Assembly (NCBI RefSeq): GCF_001665575.1
Contig: NZ_LZSU01000018.1
Coordinates: 1-64,000, forward strand
Length of the DNA stretch: 64,000 nt
Reading direction: 5' to 3'
Origin: Mycobacterium sp. 852013-51886_SCH5428379
GTDB lineage: Bacteria > Actinomycetota > Actinomycetes > Mycobacteriales > Mycobacteriaceae
The position numbers and the translations under genes were made by a program. The notes under the pieces are model-generated. The model searched no databases and was not told the DNA's origin. It worked only from the letters and a program-made list of their open reading frames with translations. Below, one piece after another: positions 52,301 to 61,372 of this stretch; position 1 is the first letter of the stretch; the number at the start of each line of letters is the position of its first letter.

Positions 52301-53893
52301 TCAGACGGTGGCGCGATCGCGACCCTCCCAGAACGGTTTGCGCAGTTCCTTCTTCAGGATCTTGCCGGTGGGGTTGCGCGGCAGTTCGTCGATGATGTCG
52401 ATCGAGCGCGGGCATTTGTAACGGGCCAGGCGCTCGCGGCACCAGTCGATCAGCTCCTCCTCGGAAACCGGGCCGCCCACCGCGCCGTCCACCGCCACGT
52501 CCACCGCCACAATGGCTTTCACCGCCTCGCCCCATTTCTCGTCGGGCACCCCGATCACGGCCACCTCGGTCACCGCCTCGTGCTCGGCGAGCACCCGTTC
52601 GACCTCGATGGAGTACACGTTCTCGCCGCCGGAGATGATCATGTCCTTGAGCCGGTCCTCGACGAACAGGAAGCCGTCGGCGTCGAGGCGGCCGACGTCG
52701 CCGGTGCGGAACCAGCCGTCGGCGGTGATCGACTCGGCCGTCGCCTCCTCCCGGTTGTGATAGCCCTTCATCAACTGCGGTGTGCGGAACCACAGTTCGC
52801 CCTGCTCCCCCTCCGGGACGTCCTCGAGGGTGTCGGCGTTGACGATGCGCAACTCCGCCTTCGGGATGAGCTGCCCCGCGCTGACGAGCCGTTCGGGGTG
52901 CTCGGCGTCGCGGTGCGCCTCGGGCATCAGGTGGCTGATCACGCCGCACACCTCGGTCAGCCCGTACACCTGGATGAAATCGGTGTCCGGCCACGCCTCG
53001 AGGGCCTGGCGCAGTAACGGCAGTGGCATCGGGGAGGCGCCGTAGCAGAACGTCTTCAGTGCGCCGAACAGCTTCACCGCGTCCTCGCCGGCCTCCAGCA
53101 CCTTGGCGAGCACCGCGGGCACCAGGAACGTCCGGTTGGCGCCCTTGAGGATCGCATCGGCCAGCGCGGCGCCGTCGACCTCGCGGGTCATGACGCTGGG
53201 CACCCCATCGTGAATCCCGAACTGTACGTAAGACGATCCGCCGACGTGGAACAGCGGCATGGACACCATGTTCTTGTCACCGTCGTCGAACGCCCAGCCG
53301 TCGTGGGCGTTGACGGTGTGCGCGATGAGGTTGGCCTGGGTGAGCTCGACGCCCTTGGGCCGTCCCGTCGTGCCCGAGGAGTACATCAGGATGCACACGT
53401 CGTCGCCGCGGACGTCGTCGCGGCGCCCGGTCGGGGTCGCCCCGGCCAGCAGCGCCTCGTATTCGTCGCCGTCCCCTCCGTCGGGGGTCACCTCGATGAT
53501 GTGCTCGACGTGCTCGAGGCGGTCGCGGATCCGGTCGATCGATTCCCGCAGTCCGCGACCGACGATGAGGACGGTGGCGCCGCTGTCGTTGAGCACGTAG
53601 TCGAGTTCGTCGCCGGCGAGCCGAAAGTTGATGACGGCGTTCGCGGCACCGAGTGAGGCGGCGGCCAGCGTGAGTTCGACGCAGGCGGGGTGGTTCTTGT
53701 CCAGGAACGCCACCACGTCACCGCGCTGCACCCCGAAGGCGGTCAGCGCTCCGGCGAGCCGACGGACGCGGTCCTCCCACTGGCTCCACGTCCACGATCG
53801 GTTCAGGTAGACGATCGCCTCACCGTCGGGTGTGGTCCGCGCCCAGTGCGCGAGGCGGTCGTCGAGAAACTCGGGGTCGGGCAGCTCGGTCAT
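52301..53893 (-). CDS. Fatty-acyl-CoA/acyl-AMP ligase (FadD family)
   Basis: 530 residues from ATG at MTELPDPEFL (GTG 24 bp upstream is an alternative). AMP-binding motif ILMYSSGTTGRPKGVELTQAN, YGLTEVCG, GWFRTGDVGRL, DRLKDMIISGGENVYS and the C-terminal catalytic Lys in NPTGKILKKELRKPF. Activates a carboxylate as acyl-AMP and then CoA thioester. It occupies the fadD8 position next to menC but its sequence is not a FadD8 orthologue as far as I can recall. It is not MenE. Confidence 0.88.
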   Translation of the reverse strand: MTELPDPEFLDDRLAHWARTTPDGEAIVYLNRSWTWSQWEDRVRRLAGALTAFGVQRGDVVAFLDKNHPACVELTLAAASLGAANAVINFRLAGDELDYVLNDSGATVLIVGRGLRESIDRIRDRLEHVEHIIEVTPDGGDGDEYEALLAGATPTGRRDDVRGDDVCILMYSSGTTGRPKGVELTQANLIAHTVNAHDGWAFDDGDKNMVSMPLFHVGGSSYVQFGIHDGVPSVMTREVDGAALADAILKGANRTFLVPAVLAKVLEAGEDAVKLFGALKTFCYGASPMPLPLLRQALEAWPDTDFIQVYGLTEVCGVISHLMPEAHRDAEHPERLVSAGQLIPKAELRIVNADTLEDVPEGEQGELWFRTPQLMKGYHNREEATAESITADGWFRTGDVGRLDADGFLFVEDRLKDMIISGGENVYSIEVERVLAEHEAVTEVAVIGVPDEKWGEAVKAIVAVDVAVDGAVGGPVSEEELIDWCRERLARYKCPRSIDIIDELPRNPTGKILKKELRKPFWEGRDRATV

Positions 53894-53935
53894 ACGCTGA
53901 GCCTGCCACGACGCCACCGTTTTCGGGCCCGGTTG

Positions 53936-55552
53936 TTAACGCCCATTCTCATGGACTCGCCGTCCCGCAAGGTATGTCGCTCGGACGTCGAGGCCGGCGA
54001 TGTCCTCGGGCGCCACCGTGCGCGGATCCGCCGACAGCACCACCATGTCGGCGTACTTGCCGACCTCGAGTGAACCGATGACATCGTCAGAGTGCAATTG
54101 CCATGCGGCGTCGATGGTCTGGGCGCGGATGGCCTGATCGACGGTCAGTCGTTCCTCCGGCGCCAGCACCCGCCCGCTGGGCGCGGTGCGGGTCACCGCC
54201 ACGCTGATGTTGCGCAGCGGTTCCTCCGGCGTGACCGGCGGATCGTTGTGCAGCGAAATCCGCATTCCGGTGGCAACGGCCGAACCGCACGGCATCCAGC
54301 GGCTTCCCCGCTCCGGGCCGAACAGTCCGTCGACGATCACGTCGCCCCAGTAGTGGATGTGGTCGACGAAGATGCTGCAGGTGATGCCGAGGTCGTGCGC
54401 GCGCTGCAGCTGGGCCGGGGTGATGGCGCCGACGTGTTCGAGGCGGAGCCGGTGATCGTCACGCGGGTGCTTCGCGAGGATCTGCTCGTAGACGTCGAGG
54501 ATCGTGTCGACGCCCTTGTCGCCGTGCACATGACAGGCCATTTGCCAGCCCAGGGGGAAGTACGCGCCGACGATCTCTTCGAGTTGTTCGCGGGTGTAGT
54601 TGGCGTGTCCGCACGATCCGGGTGTCACCCCGATCGTCCGGGTGGCGGGCGTGTCCAGATACGGGAACGTCAGGTCGATGTTGCCGACCCACGGCGACCC
54701 GTCGACCCAGATCTTGATACCGACCTGGCGCACCATGTCGTCGCCGTTGTCGAGCACCTCGGTGGTCGACATCTGCGCGGTGGACATCTCGTAGGTGCGC
54801 AACCGCACGGTCACCTCGGAGCGCATCGCGTCCAGCACCGGACGGAACATCGGATCGAACGCCATCTCCGAACACGTGGTGAGACCGGCTCGGTTGAGCC
54901 GCGCGCATTCGGCGAGCAGCATCCCCGGAAACCCGGCGGGGTCGACGGCGCCGCCGATCAGGGCGAACACGGCGCCGGTTTCCTCGGCGGTGCCGTCGAG
55001 GTTACCGTCGGCGTCGCGACCGTACCTGGCTCCCTTGGGATCCGGTGTGTTGCGGTCGAGGCCGAGCGCGCGGGCCGCCGCGGAGTTGAAGTAGGCCTTG
55101 TGGCCCGAGTTGTGGATGATGATCAGGGAAGTGTCGGGTGCCTGGGCGTCCAGCCACGCCAGCGTCGGCTCCGGCAACCCAACCTGCAGCAGGGGGTCCC
55201 AGCCGTTGAGGTAGGCGCCGTCGGCACCGCGTTCAGCCACCTCGCCGCGGATGGCGGCCAGCACGTCGTCGGCGTTCGCCATGATGACCGGCCGGATGTC
55301 GACGATCCGGTCGGCGAGCACCACCGCCTCCATGAGTGGATGGCCGTGTGCCTCGACGAATCCCGGCATGACACAGCCGTCCCCGACGTCGACCACCTCG
55401 GTGCTGTCGCCGATCCACGCCTCGACGTCGGCGCGGTCGCCGACGGCGACGATGCGACCGTCGCGCACGGCCACCGCCCGCGCGTCCGGTGCCGCGGCGT
55501 CGACCGTGAGCACCGTGCCGAGCAGGACGAGGTCAGCCGTGTTCGGTTGCAT
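53936..55552 (-). CDS. Metal-dependent amidohydrolase (Rv0552-like)
   Basis: 538 residues. Composite-domain N-terminus LGTVLTVDAAAPDARAVAVRDGR, metal-binding HGHP in GFVEAHGHPLMEA, His of HVHGDKGVD, and the C-terminal Asp in HNDPPVTPEEPL, followed by EVGKYADMVVLSADP. Amidohydrolase family 3 (formamidase/N-acyl-amino-acid type); the substrate is unknown. Orthologue of Rv0552, beside menC in M. tuberculosis as well. Confidence 0.88.
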   Translation of the reverse strand: MQPNTADLVLLGTVLTVDAAAPDARAVAVRDGRIVAVGDRADVEAWIGDSTEVVDVGDGCVMPGFVEAHGHPLMEAVVLADRIVDIRPVIMANADDVLAAIRGEVAERGADGAYLNGWDPLLQVGLPEPTLAWLDAQAPDTSLIIIHNSGHKAYFNSAAARALGLDRNTPDPKGARYGRDADGNLDGTAEETGAVFALIGGAVDPAGFPGMLLAECARLNRAGLTTCSEMAFDPMFRPVLDAMRSEVTVRLRTYEMSTAQMSTTEVLDNGDDMVRQVGIKIWVDGSPWVGNIDLTFPYLDTPATRTIGVTPGSCGHANYTREQLEEIVGAYFPLGWQMACHVHGDKGVDTILDVYEQILAKHPRDDHRLRLEHVGAITPAQLQRAHDLGITCSIFVDHIHYWGDVIVDGLFGPERGSRWMPCGSAVATGMRISLHNDPPVTPEEPLRNISVAVTRTAPSGRVLAPEERLTVDQAIRAQTIDAAWQLHSDDVIGSLEVGKYADMVVLSADPRTVAPEDIAGLDVRATYLAGRRVHENGR

Positions 55553-55568
55553 GGCCTGAGTATGCCGG

Positions 55569-56162
55569 TCAGGCCCCGTTGCACACGCCGGACGCGCGGA
55601 TCACTCCGCCGTACACGTGCGCGGTCGCGATGTTCGCGTTGATCTGCCCGGCCGGGAGTTCCCGCTTGATCTTGTCGCTGATCTGGGTGAGCTGATACCA
55701 CAGCCGGTAGATCGAATCCCCGTGGAACAGCGGCGAATACTCGCTCTGGTCTGGATAGTTCACGATGTAGAGGATGTCCGCGCGGGGTGCGAGGAACGCC
55801 GCGGACTGGTCGAGGTTGGCGGCGACCATACCGGCCGCCTCCCGTACCCCGGGGGCGGACCAGTCGTCACGCCGGTCGCCGAGGAACCGCTGGAATCCCA
55901 GAGCCTGGCTCATCAGCGTGTCGTACTGGGCGTTGATCCACTGACACGATTCCCGCTGCGCGGTGAGCTGTTCGGGCGTCACCCGGTTCTGCCACAGGTT
56001 GTAGGGGAAGACCGTGTAGTTGGGCTGCCAGTTCGACGGGTACGGGACGAACACCGGCAGCGACGGGGTGCCGGGTGGCTGATCGGGTTCGGCCTGGGCG
56101 GCCGGCGCCGCGAGCATGAGCGTGGCGATCAGTGCCACGACCCACCCCGCGAACCGGATCAT
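55569..56162 (-). CDS. Secreted protein of unknown function
   Basis: 197 residues. Sec signal (VVALIATLMLAAPAAQAEP) followed by a soluble domain with FPYNLWQNRVTPEQLTAQRE and YPDQSEYSPLFHGDSIYRLW. Two Cys (ESCQWIN, SGVCNG) could pair. It starts 2 bp after the stop of the preceding secreted protein. The position just downstream of an mce operon suggests an accessory role at the cell surface, which is inference. Confidence 0.7.
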   Translation of the reverse strand: MIRFAGWVVALIATLMLAAPAAQAEPDQPPGTPSLPVFVPYPSNWQPNYTVFPYNLWQNRVTPEQLTAQRESCQWINAQYDTLMSQALGFQRFLGDRRDDWSAPGVREAAGMVAANLDQSAAFLAPRADILYIVNYPDQSEYSPLFHGDSIYRLWYQLTQISDKIKRELPAGQINANIATAHVYGGVIRASGVCNGA

Positions 56163-56164
56163 GT

Positions 56165-56947
56165 TCAGGCTCCGCCGAACTCGGGGCGCAGGATCGGAGC
56201 CAACGCGGTCAGCGGAATCCGGGCCTGCACCGTTCCGCCGTCCATCGACCACTGCATCACTCCGGGGGTGTAATTCGTCGGGGAGTCGCGCCCCACCGGG
56301 TAGTCCGGCATGTACAGCACCAGCTCGCCGGGAGTCAGCGCCCACGCCTTGTATCCGCCCGAGTAGACCTTGTCCGGTGTCCAGCGGTCGGGCACGAACG
56401 GGTAGCTGCCCGGATGGTGTTGCGGCATGGCGGCATCGAGGGCCTGCCGGACGTACGGTTCGGCAAGCGGCGGGATCGCGGCGAGCGGATCGACACCCGG
56501 CTTCATCAGATCGGCCAGCTGCAGCTGTCGACCGTCGGCGAAGGTGAAGGTGCGGTAGGCGTTGTTGAAGTCGGGTCCGTCGGCGTGATACGTCTCGCGG
56601 TACACCAGCGTCGAAGCCGGACCGTGTCGGAAGATCTGATAATTTCCCTCGCCGAAGCTGTCGGCGACCATCTTCCGGCCCACCTCCCGCCAATTGCCGA
56701 CGAGTGTGGCCAGATAGTCGCGGACGACCGGGCCTGCCACCGGATCGTCGATGAATTCGGCGGGCAGGGCCACCTTGATGTCGCGCACCGCATTGCGCTC
56801 GGAGGCCACCGAGATCTGGCAGTACTGCCCGGTCCAGGCGCCGCCGAGCTCGGCGCAGAAACCGTCCGGGGACGCGGCTGCCACCGGCAGCCCGCTCAGC
56901 GCACCCGCGGCCAGGACGCAGGCGACGAGGACACCGAGACGGCTCAT
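56165..56947 (-). CDS. Secreted DUF3298-type protein (mannan-binding/RsiV-like)
   Basis: 260 residues. Signal peptide (GVLVACVLAAGALSGLPVAAA) followed by paired Cys (FCAELGGAWTGQYCQ) and a DUF3298-like fold (NNAYRTFTFADGRQLQLADLMKP, WALTPGELVLYMPDYPVG). Exported. It lies 13 bp after the Mce-associated gene and 2 bp before the next secreted protein, so it belongs to the mce transcript. Confidence 0.72.
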   Translation of the reverse strand: MSRLGVLVACVLAAGALSGLPVAAASPDGFCAELGGAWTGQYCQISVASERNAVRDIKVALPAEFIDDPVAGPVVRDYLATLVGNWREVGRKMVADSFGEGNYQIFRHGPASTLVYRETYHADGPDFNNAYRTFTFADGRQLQLADLMKPGVDPLAAIPPLAEPYVRQALDAAMPQHHPGSYPFVPDRWTPDKVYSGGYKAWALTPGELVLYMPDYPVGRDSPTNYTPGVMQWSMDGGTVQARIPLTALAPILRPEFGGA

Positions 56948-56960
56948 GGCGTCACGCGCC

Positions 56961-57590
56961 TCACGGCAACTCGACTTTGCTTGCGCGCCAACGACCGTCG
57001 ACGTCCTCCATCGTCATCTTGATCCGGCTGCGGTCGATGCGCGGATCGGGCACCGCGGTGTTGGACACCGACTGGTCGACGAACAACAGCACCACCACCT
57101 TGTCCTTCGTCGCCGACTGGACGGCCGACTCCACGACGACGCCCCGGGCGGAGGCCTTGTTGTCGATGAGCAGCTGACGCAGTTCGACGCTGGACTGGGA
57201 GTACATGTCCTTGAACTCGCCGGTGGCGCCGTCGAGCACCTGATCGAAATTCTCGTCCACCTTCGCCGAGTCGATGCTGGTCAGGATCTGCGCGTAGCCG
57301 ACGGCCGCCGCCTGGGCGGCGTCCGCGGCCTGCTCGACCTGGCGCTCCTGCCACAGCTGCCAGCCCAGGACGGCCGCGGTCCCCAGGCTCCCGACGATCA
57401 GCACCACCGCCGCGACCATCAGCGCACGGCGTCGCCGCGGCTGTACGGCCGCTTCGGATTTCGTGTCGGCGACATCGGTGTCGTCGCCGCTCGTGTCGGT
57501 ATCGGTCGAGTCGGTGTCGGTGGTGTCGACGTCGGCATCCGCTTCTGGGCCGGGCTCGGGCTTCTCGTCGGTGAGGTCCTTGTCGGTCAT
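56961..57590 (-). CDS. Mce-associated membrane protein (Mas type)
   Basis: 209 residues. An acidic low-complexity leader (DADVDTTDTDSTDTDTSGDD) and one transmembrane helix (RALMVAAVVLIVGSLGTAAVL) are followed by an extracytoplasmic domain with EQAADAAQAAAVGYAQILTS. This is the layout of Mce-associated proteins, which stabilise the Mce complex. 43 bp after mceF. Confidence 0.85.
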   Translation of the reverse strand: MTDKDLTDEKPEPGPEADADVDTTDTDSTDTDTSGDDTDVADTKSEAAVQPRRRRALMVAAVVLIVGSLGTAAVLGWQLWQERQVEQAADAAQAAAVGYAQILTSIDSAKVDENFDQVLDGATGEFKDMYSQSSVELRQLLIDNKASARGVVVESAVQSATKDKVVVLLFVDQSVSNTAVPDPRIDRSRIKMTMEDVDGRWRASKVELP

Positions 57591-57633
57591 GGCGGTCAAT
57601 TCCATCTCATGCAGACTTCCGTGTCGAGGTGCG

Positions 57634-58884
57634 TCATCGCGGTGGTTCGATCGGCAGTGTCGGACCGCCGTATTCGGTCGGGATCGTGTAGCGGCCCCGC
57701 GGGGTGGGATCGGTGGTGCGGCCGAGGTCGGCGCCCAGCGGTGGTCCGGCGCCGTCGTCGCCGCCCGGTCGCGGCGCGTTCTTCGCCCCGCGCACCAGGA
57801 CGCCGGGGTGATCGTCGCGACAGTACGTGTACATGTAGGGCTCCGGGTAGTCGGCCGACGACGGTGGCCGGCGCGGGGTGCCGTAGTCGCAGGAGTACCG
57901 GGGGTAGATGTCACCGGTCGCCCAGAGCCCGTTGTCGTGCATGACGCTGCCGATGGCGTCGAGCACCGAGGTGCGGTAGTCGGGGAACAGGGCGTGCAGG
58001 GCCGGCACCCGCAGATAGAGCAGCTGCGACGTGGTGGTCAGGCTGCCGAGCAACTGCACCATCGTCTCGGAGTTGTCGGCGAACAGATTGTCCACCGATG
58101 TCAGGGTGCCCGGGGTCCGCTCGGTCAGTCTGCGGAAGCCTTCGCGCATCCGGTTCACGCCGGTGAACGTCGCGTCCAGGTTCTCCGAGGCGACACCGAT
58201 CCCCTCGTTCTTGTCGGCCGCCAACTGCAGCACCACCCGGCTGGTGCGCAACACGCTGGAGGTCTCGGGGAGCACGGAATCCAGGGTGGACAGCAGGAAG
58301 GTGCCGCCGTCGATGACGTCGGCGAGTTTTTGCGGGCCCGCCTCGCTCATGCTGAGCTCCTTCTTGATGAGCTCGAGTTTGGCGGTGTCCACCTGCGCCA
58401 ACGCCCCGTCGGCGTTGGCGAGCAAATCTGCCAGGCTGACCGGAACGGTCGTGTCGCTCTGTGCGACCACGCTGCCGTCCTGCAGGTACGGACCCTGTTC
58501 GCTGTCCGCGACGAAGTCGAGGTACTGCTCACCGGCCGGGGAGAGACCCGACACCCGGACCTGGCTGGCGGCCGGGACCGCGATCGTCGAATCGACGGTC
58601 AGCACGGCGTTCACCCCGTCCGGGGTGAGGTCCAGGCGTTCGATCCGGCCGATCGGCACACCGCGCTGGGTGACGTTCTGGTTCGGCAGGAGGCCGGCGG
58701 ACTCCGGCAGGGCGACCGTCACCTGGTAGCTCGAGGCCACCGGATTGACCTGCAGCGCACCGAGAAACAGATACGCGGAGGCCACCACCAGAGTGAGCAC
58801 CATCGCACCCGCGGACAGCCACGCGCGTCGGCGGTGGCCGGCCCGGACCACCCGGACGATCTGATCGGCGATTGCGTGGATCAT
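57634..58884 (-). CDS. mceF: Mce-family protein F
   Basis: 416 residues. N-terminal transmembrane anchor (LSAGAMVLTLVVASAYLFLG), then the MCE domain (YQVTVALPESAGLLPNQNVTQRG, GVPIGRIERL) and a long coiled-coil region (VRVPALHALFP end). Part of the lipid-import hexamer. The start codon overlaps the mceE stop by 1 base (TGATG). Confidence 0.92.
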   Translation of the reverse strand: MIHAIADQIVRVVRAGHRRRAWLSAGAMVLTLVVASAYLFLGALQVNPVASSYQVTVALPESAGLLPNQNVTQRGVPIGRIERLDLTPDGVNAVLTVDSTIAVPAASQVRVSGLSPAGEQYLDFVADSEQGPYLQDGSVVAQSDTTVPVSLADLLANADGALAQVDTAKLELIKKELSMSEAGPQKLADVIDGGTFLLSTLDSVLPETSSVLRTSRVVLQLAADKNEGIGVASENLDATFTGVNRMREGFRRLTERTPGTLTSVDNLFADNSETMVQLLGSLTTTSQLLYLRVPALHALFPDYRTSVLDAIGSVMHDNGLWATGDIYPRYSCDYGTPRRPPSSADYPEPYMYTYCRDDHPGVLVRGAKNAPRPGGDDGAGPPLGADLGRTTDPTPRGRYTIPTEYGGPTLPIEPPR

Positions 58885-60260
58885 CAGCGCGCCTCCGCGG
58901 GCAGCGGCAGCCCGGGGGCCGGCGGTGCCGGCGCCTGAGGGGCGGGCGCGGATCCCGGCGGTGCCGGAAGACCCGGGCCCGGTGGCGATTGCACAGCAGG
59001 CGTCGGCGGCGGTGTCCAGACCGATGCGGGAGGCGCAGGCCCGATCGCACCCGGCGGAGGCGGCGCGGGCGGCCCCACCGTCCCGGGCACCGTCACGGTC
59101 TGACCCGGTTCGGTGGGACTCGGGATGACCGGCAGCTGCGGCACCCCGGTGCCCCGGCCCACGATCCGCTCCTGCAGCCGGAACAGCGTGTACTGGAGGG
59201 AGCCGACGAGCTGATGCCAGTTGTAGCGCTTGGGTCCGTGCAGACCGCGGTCGCCGGTGAAACCGATGTCCGGAATCGACCCGAGGACCAACCGGTCGAT
59301 GCTGACGCGCACCGCGATCGCGTTGCTGGTGGTCGATTTGATGAACGGCGGCATCAACCGGTTCAGCGCGTACAGGGTCGCGTTCGGGGTCAGCGCGACA
59401 TCGTTCCAGGCGCCGGCGATGGCGTTCGCGTCGGCGATCACGCTGCGCCCGCTGGTGTCGGTGCCCGCGATGGACGGGAACTTGCGCAGTTGACCGGACG
59501 TGTCGCCGAGTTGCAGCACCAGATCGGCGATCTGGTCGGTGTGCTTGGCCAGGGTGTCGGTCGCCGGTGCGGCGGCGTCCATCACCTCCCCCAGCGACTG
59601 GTTCTTGGCCTCGATCTGACCCGCCAGCCGCGACATCTCAGTCATCGCCGTCGAGATCTCCTCGGACCGCCGATTGAGGGTGCCGAGCGTGTCGTTGGTC
59701 TTGCCGACCAGGTCGCCGAACGCCTGTCCCTGGTCCCCTGTCGCGCGGCCGAGGCCGTTGATGATGTTGGTGAAGTTCCGTACCGCGCCGCCGTTGACGA
59801 GAATCGCCGCCGAACTCAGCACGGATTCCACAGTCGCTGCCGCCGTGGTCGATTCGATGCCGATGCTGTCCCCGTCGCCGAGCATGCGGGCGCCGGGTTC
59901 GGGCTGGGCCGGGGGTTTGATCGCGACGAAGACGTCGCCGAGCGGCGTCGCCGACCGCAGTTCGGCCGTACTGCCTTCGGGCAGTTGCACACCGTCCCTG
60001 ATCCGCAGCGTGGTCACCGCGGTGTAGTTGCGGGCCTGCATCGACTCCAGCTGGCCGATGTCGGCGCCCGCGAGCTTCACCTTGGCCATCGCGGGCAGGT
60101 TGAGGGCGTTGGAGAACACCGCGTTCAGCGTGTACCCGTCGCCGGCACCGCCCGGCGCCGGAAGCGGCAGGCTGGCCAGCCCTTCCGTCGCGCAGGCCGA
60201 CACCGACACGACGCTGACCAGTGCTGCCGCCAGCACCGACCTCATCCGCCAGGCCCTCAC
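58884..60260 (-). CDS. mceE: Mce-family lipoprotein E
   Basis: 458 residues from the GTG that overlaps the mceD stop (GTGA); an in-frame ATG 15 bp later is also possible. Lipobox VSAC, MCE domain (YTLNAVFSNALNLPAMAKVKLAGADIG), coiled coil, and a Pro-rich C-terminal tail (about 390-458). The usual lipoprotein member of the six. Confidence 0.92.
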   Translation of the reverse strand: MRAWRMRSVLAAALVSVVSVSACATEGLASLPLPAPGGAGDGYTLNAVFSNALNLPAMAKVKLAGADIGQLESMQARNYTAVTTLRIRDGVQLPEGSTAELRSATPLGDVFVAIKPPAQPEPGARMLGDGDSIGIESTTAAATVESVLSSAAILVNGGAVRNFTNIINGLGRATGDQGQAFGDLVGKTNDTLGTLNRRSEEISTAMTEMSRLAGQIEAKNQSLGEVMDAAAPATDTLAKHTDQIADLVLQLGDTSGQLRKFPSIAGTDTSGRSVIADANAIAGAWNDVALTPNATLYALNRLMPPFIKSTTSNAIAVRVSIDRLVLGSIPDIGFTGDRGLHGPKRYNWHQLVGSLQYTLFRLQERIVGRGTGVPQLPVIPSPTEPGQTVTVPGTVGPPAPPPPGAIGPAPPASVWTPPPTPAVQSPPGPGLPAPPGSAPAPQAPAPPAPGLPLPAEAR

Positions 60261-61372
60261 TTCTGCCCCATCGCCGCAAGGCCGTCCAAGACGTAGCTCA
60301 AGCCGAAGTCGGGACCGAAGTCCTCCAATGTCCCAGTGCTGCAACCCAGTTGCCGCAGCCCCATCATGTTGCACATCTCTTTGACGGTCTGCGTGTCGAA
60401 CAGCACCTTGTCCGTGAGCACGTGCACACGGACCGATCCGTTGTTGCGGTCGATCGCGTTGTAGAGGTTGTCCAGCGTCATCGGCGTCAGGTCGAGAACC
60501 TCGGCCAGATCGCGCCGGTGGTCGACGGTCGTGGTCAGCGCCGTGTCGCCGTTGGCGACGATCTGCTTGACCGCCTCGCGGTGGGTGTCGAGCACCTGGC
60601 CGAGTTGGTCGACCACGTCGTTGATCTTGCGGCCCGTGGTTCCGGAACCGAAGTTCTCGTCGGCCAGCATCTGACTGAGTTGCCGCACGTTGGAACCGAA
60701 TTCGCGGAGGGTGGCGTCGTTGTCGGCGGCCGCCTCGAACAGGGTGCTGAGGTTGCGGACGATCTCGGTCAGCTGGTCGCGGGTCACCTCGCCGCGGTCG
60801 GAGCTCATCCGCAGCGCGTCGGACAGTTCGCCGAGCGCATCTTTCATCGCCTGCCCGTTACCGTCGACGATCTCGGCGCTGGCGTCCACCACGCCGGCGA
60901 TCGGACCGCCACCCCGACCGTCCCCGCGCAGCGAGGTGGACAGCTTGTCGAGGACGTCGAGCACGCGGGCGAACTCCACCGGGGTCCGGGTGCGGTTGAG
61001 TCCGATGGTGTCGTGGTTCTGCAGCATCGGCCCACCCTGGTAGGCCGGGGTGAGCTCGATCTGCCGGTCGGTCAGGATCGAGTTCGAGATGGTCACCGCC
61101 TGCACGTCGGCCGGCACCCGGACGTCGCTGTCGACGGTGAACTCGACTTCCACGTAACCGCCCTTGGGCACGATCCTGGTGACCTCACCCACGGGCATGC
61201 CCAGCACCGCAACGGTATTGCCCTCGTAAAGGCCTGCGGCGCTGTCGAACTGCGCGGTGACCGAGATGTGGTTCAGATTGTCGGCGATGAAGTACCACCC
61301 GGCGACCGCGACCACGGCGACCAGGGCGGCGACCGTGCCGATCGCGGCGATCAGCTTCGCGCGCGTACTCAT
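60257..61372 (-). CDS. mceD: Mce-family protein D
   Basis: 371 residues. Transmembrane anchor (AIGTVAALVAVVAVAGWYFI), MCE domain (ISVTAQFDSAAGLYEGNTVAVLG, MPVGEVTRI) and helical C-terminal region. The ATG overlaps the mceC stop by 4 bp. Confidence 0.93.
   Translation of the reverse strand: MSTRAKLIAAIGTVAALVAVVAVAGWYFIADNLNHISVTAQFDSAAGLYEGNTVAVLGMPVGEVTRIVPKGGYVEVEFTVDSDVRVPADVQAVTISNSILTDRQIELTPAYQGGPMLQNHDTIGLNRTRTPVEFARVLDVLDKLSTSLRGDGRGGGPIAGVVDASAEIVDGNGQAMKDALGELSDALRMSSDRGEVTRDQLTEIVRNLSTLFEAAADNDATLREFGSNVRQLSQMLADENFGSGTTGRKINDVVDQLGQVLDTHREAVKQIVANGDTALTTTVDHRRDLAEVLDLTPMTLDNLYNAIDRNNGSVRVHVLTDKVLFDTQTVKEMCNMMGLRQLGCSTGTLEDFGPDFGLSYVLDGLAAMGQK

Noticed and set aside
52301..53893. 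Calling the acyl-CoA ligase menE because it is beside menC
   Set aside because: It has the length and motifs of a general FadD protein; M. tuberculosis MenE is much shorter and encoded elsewhere.
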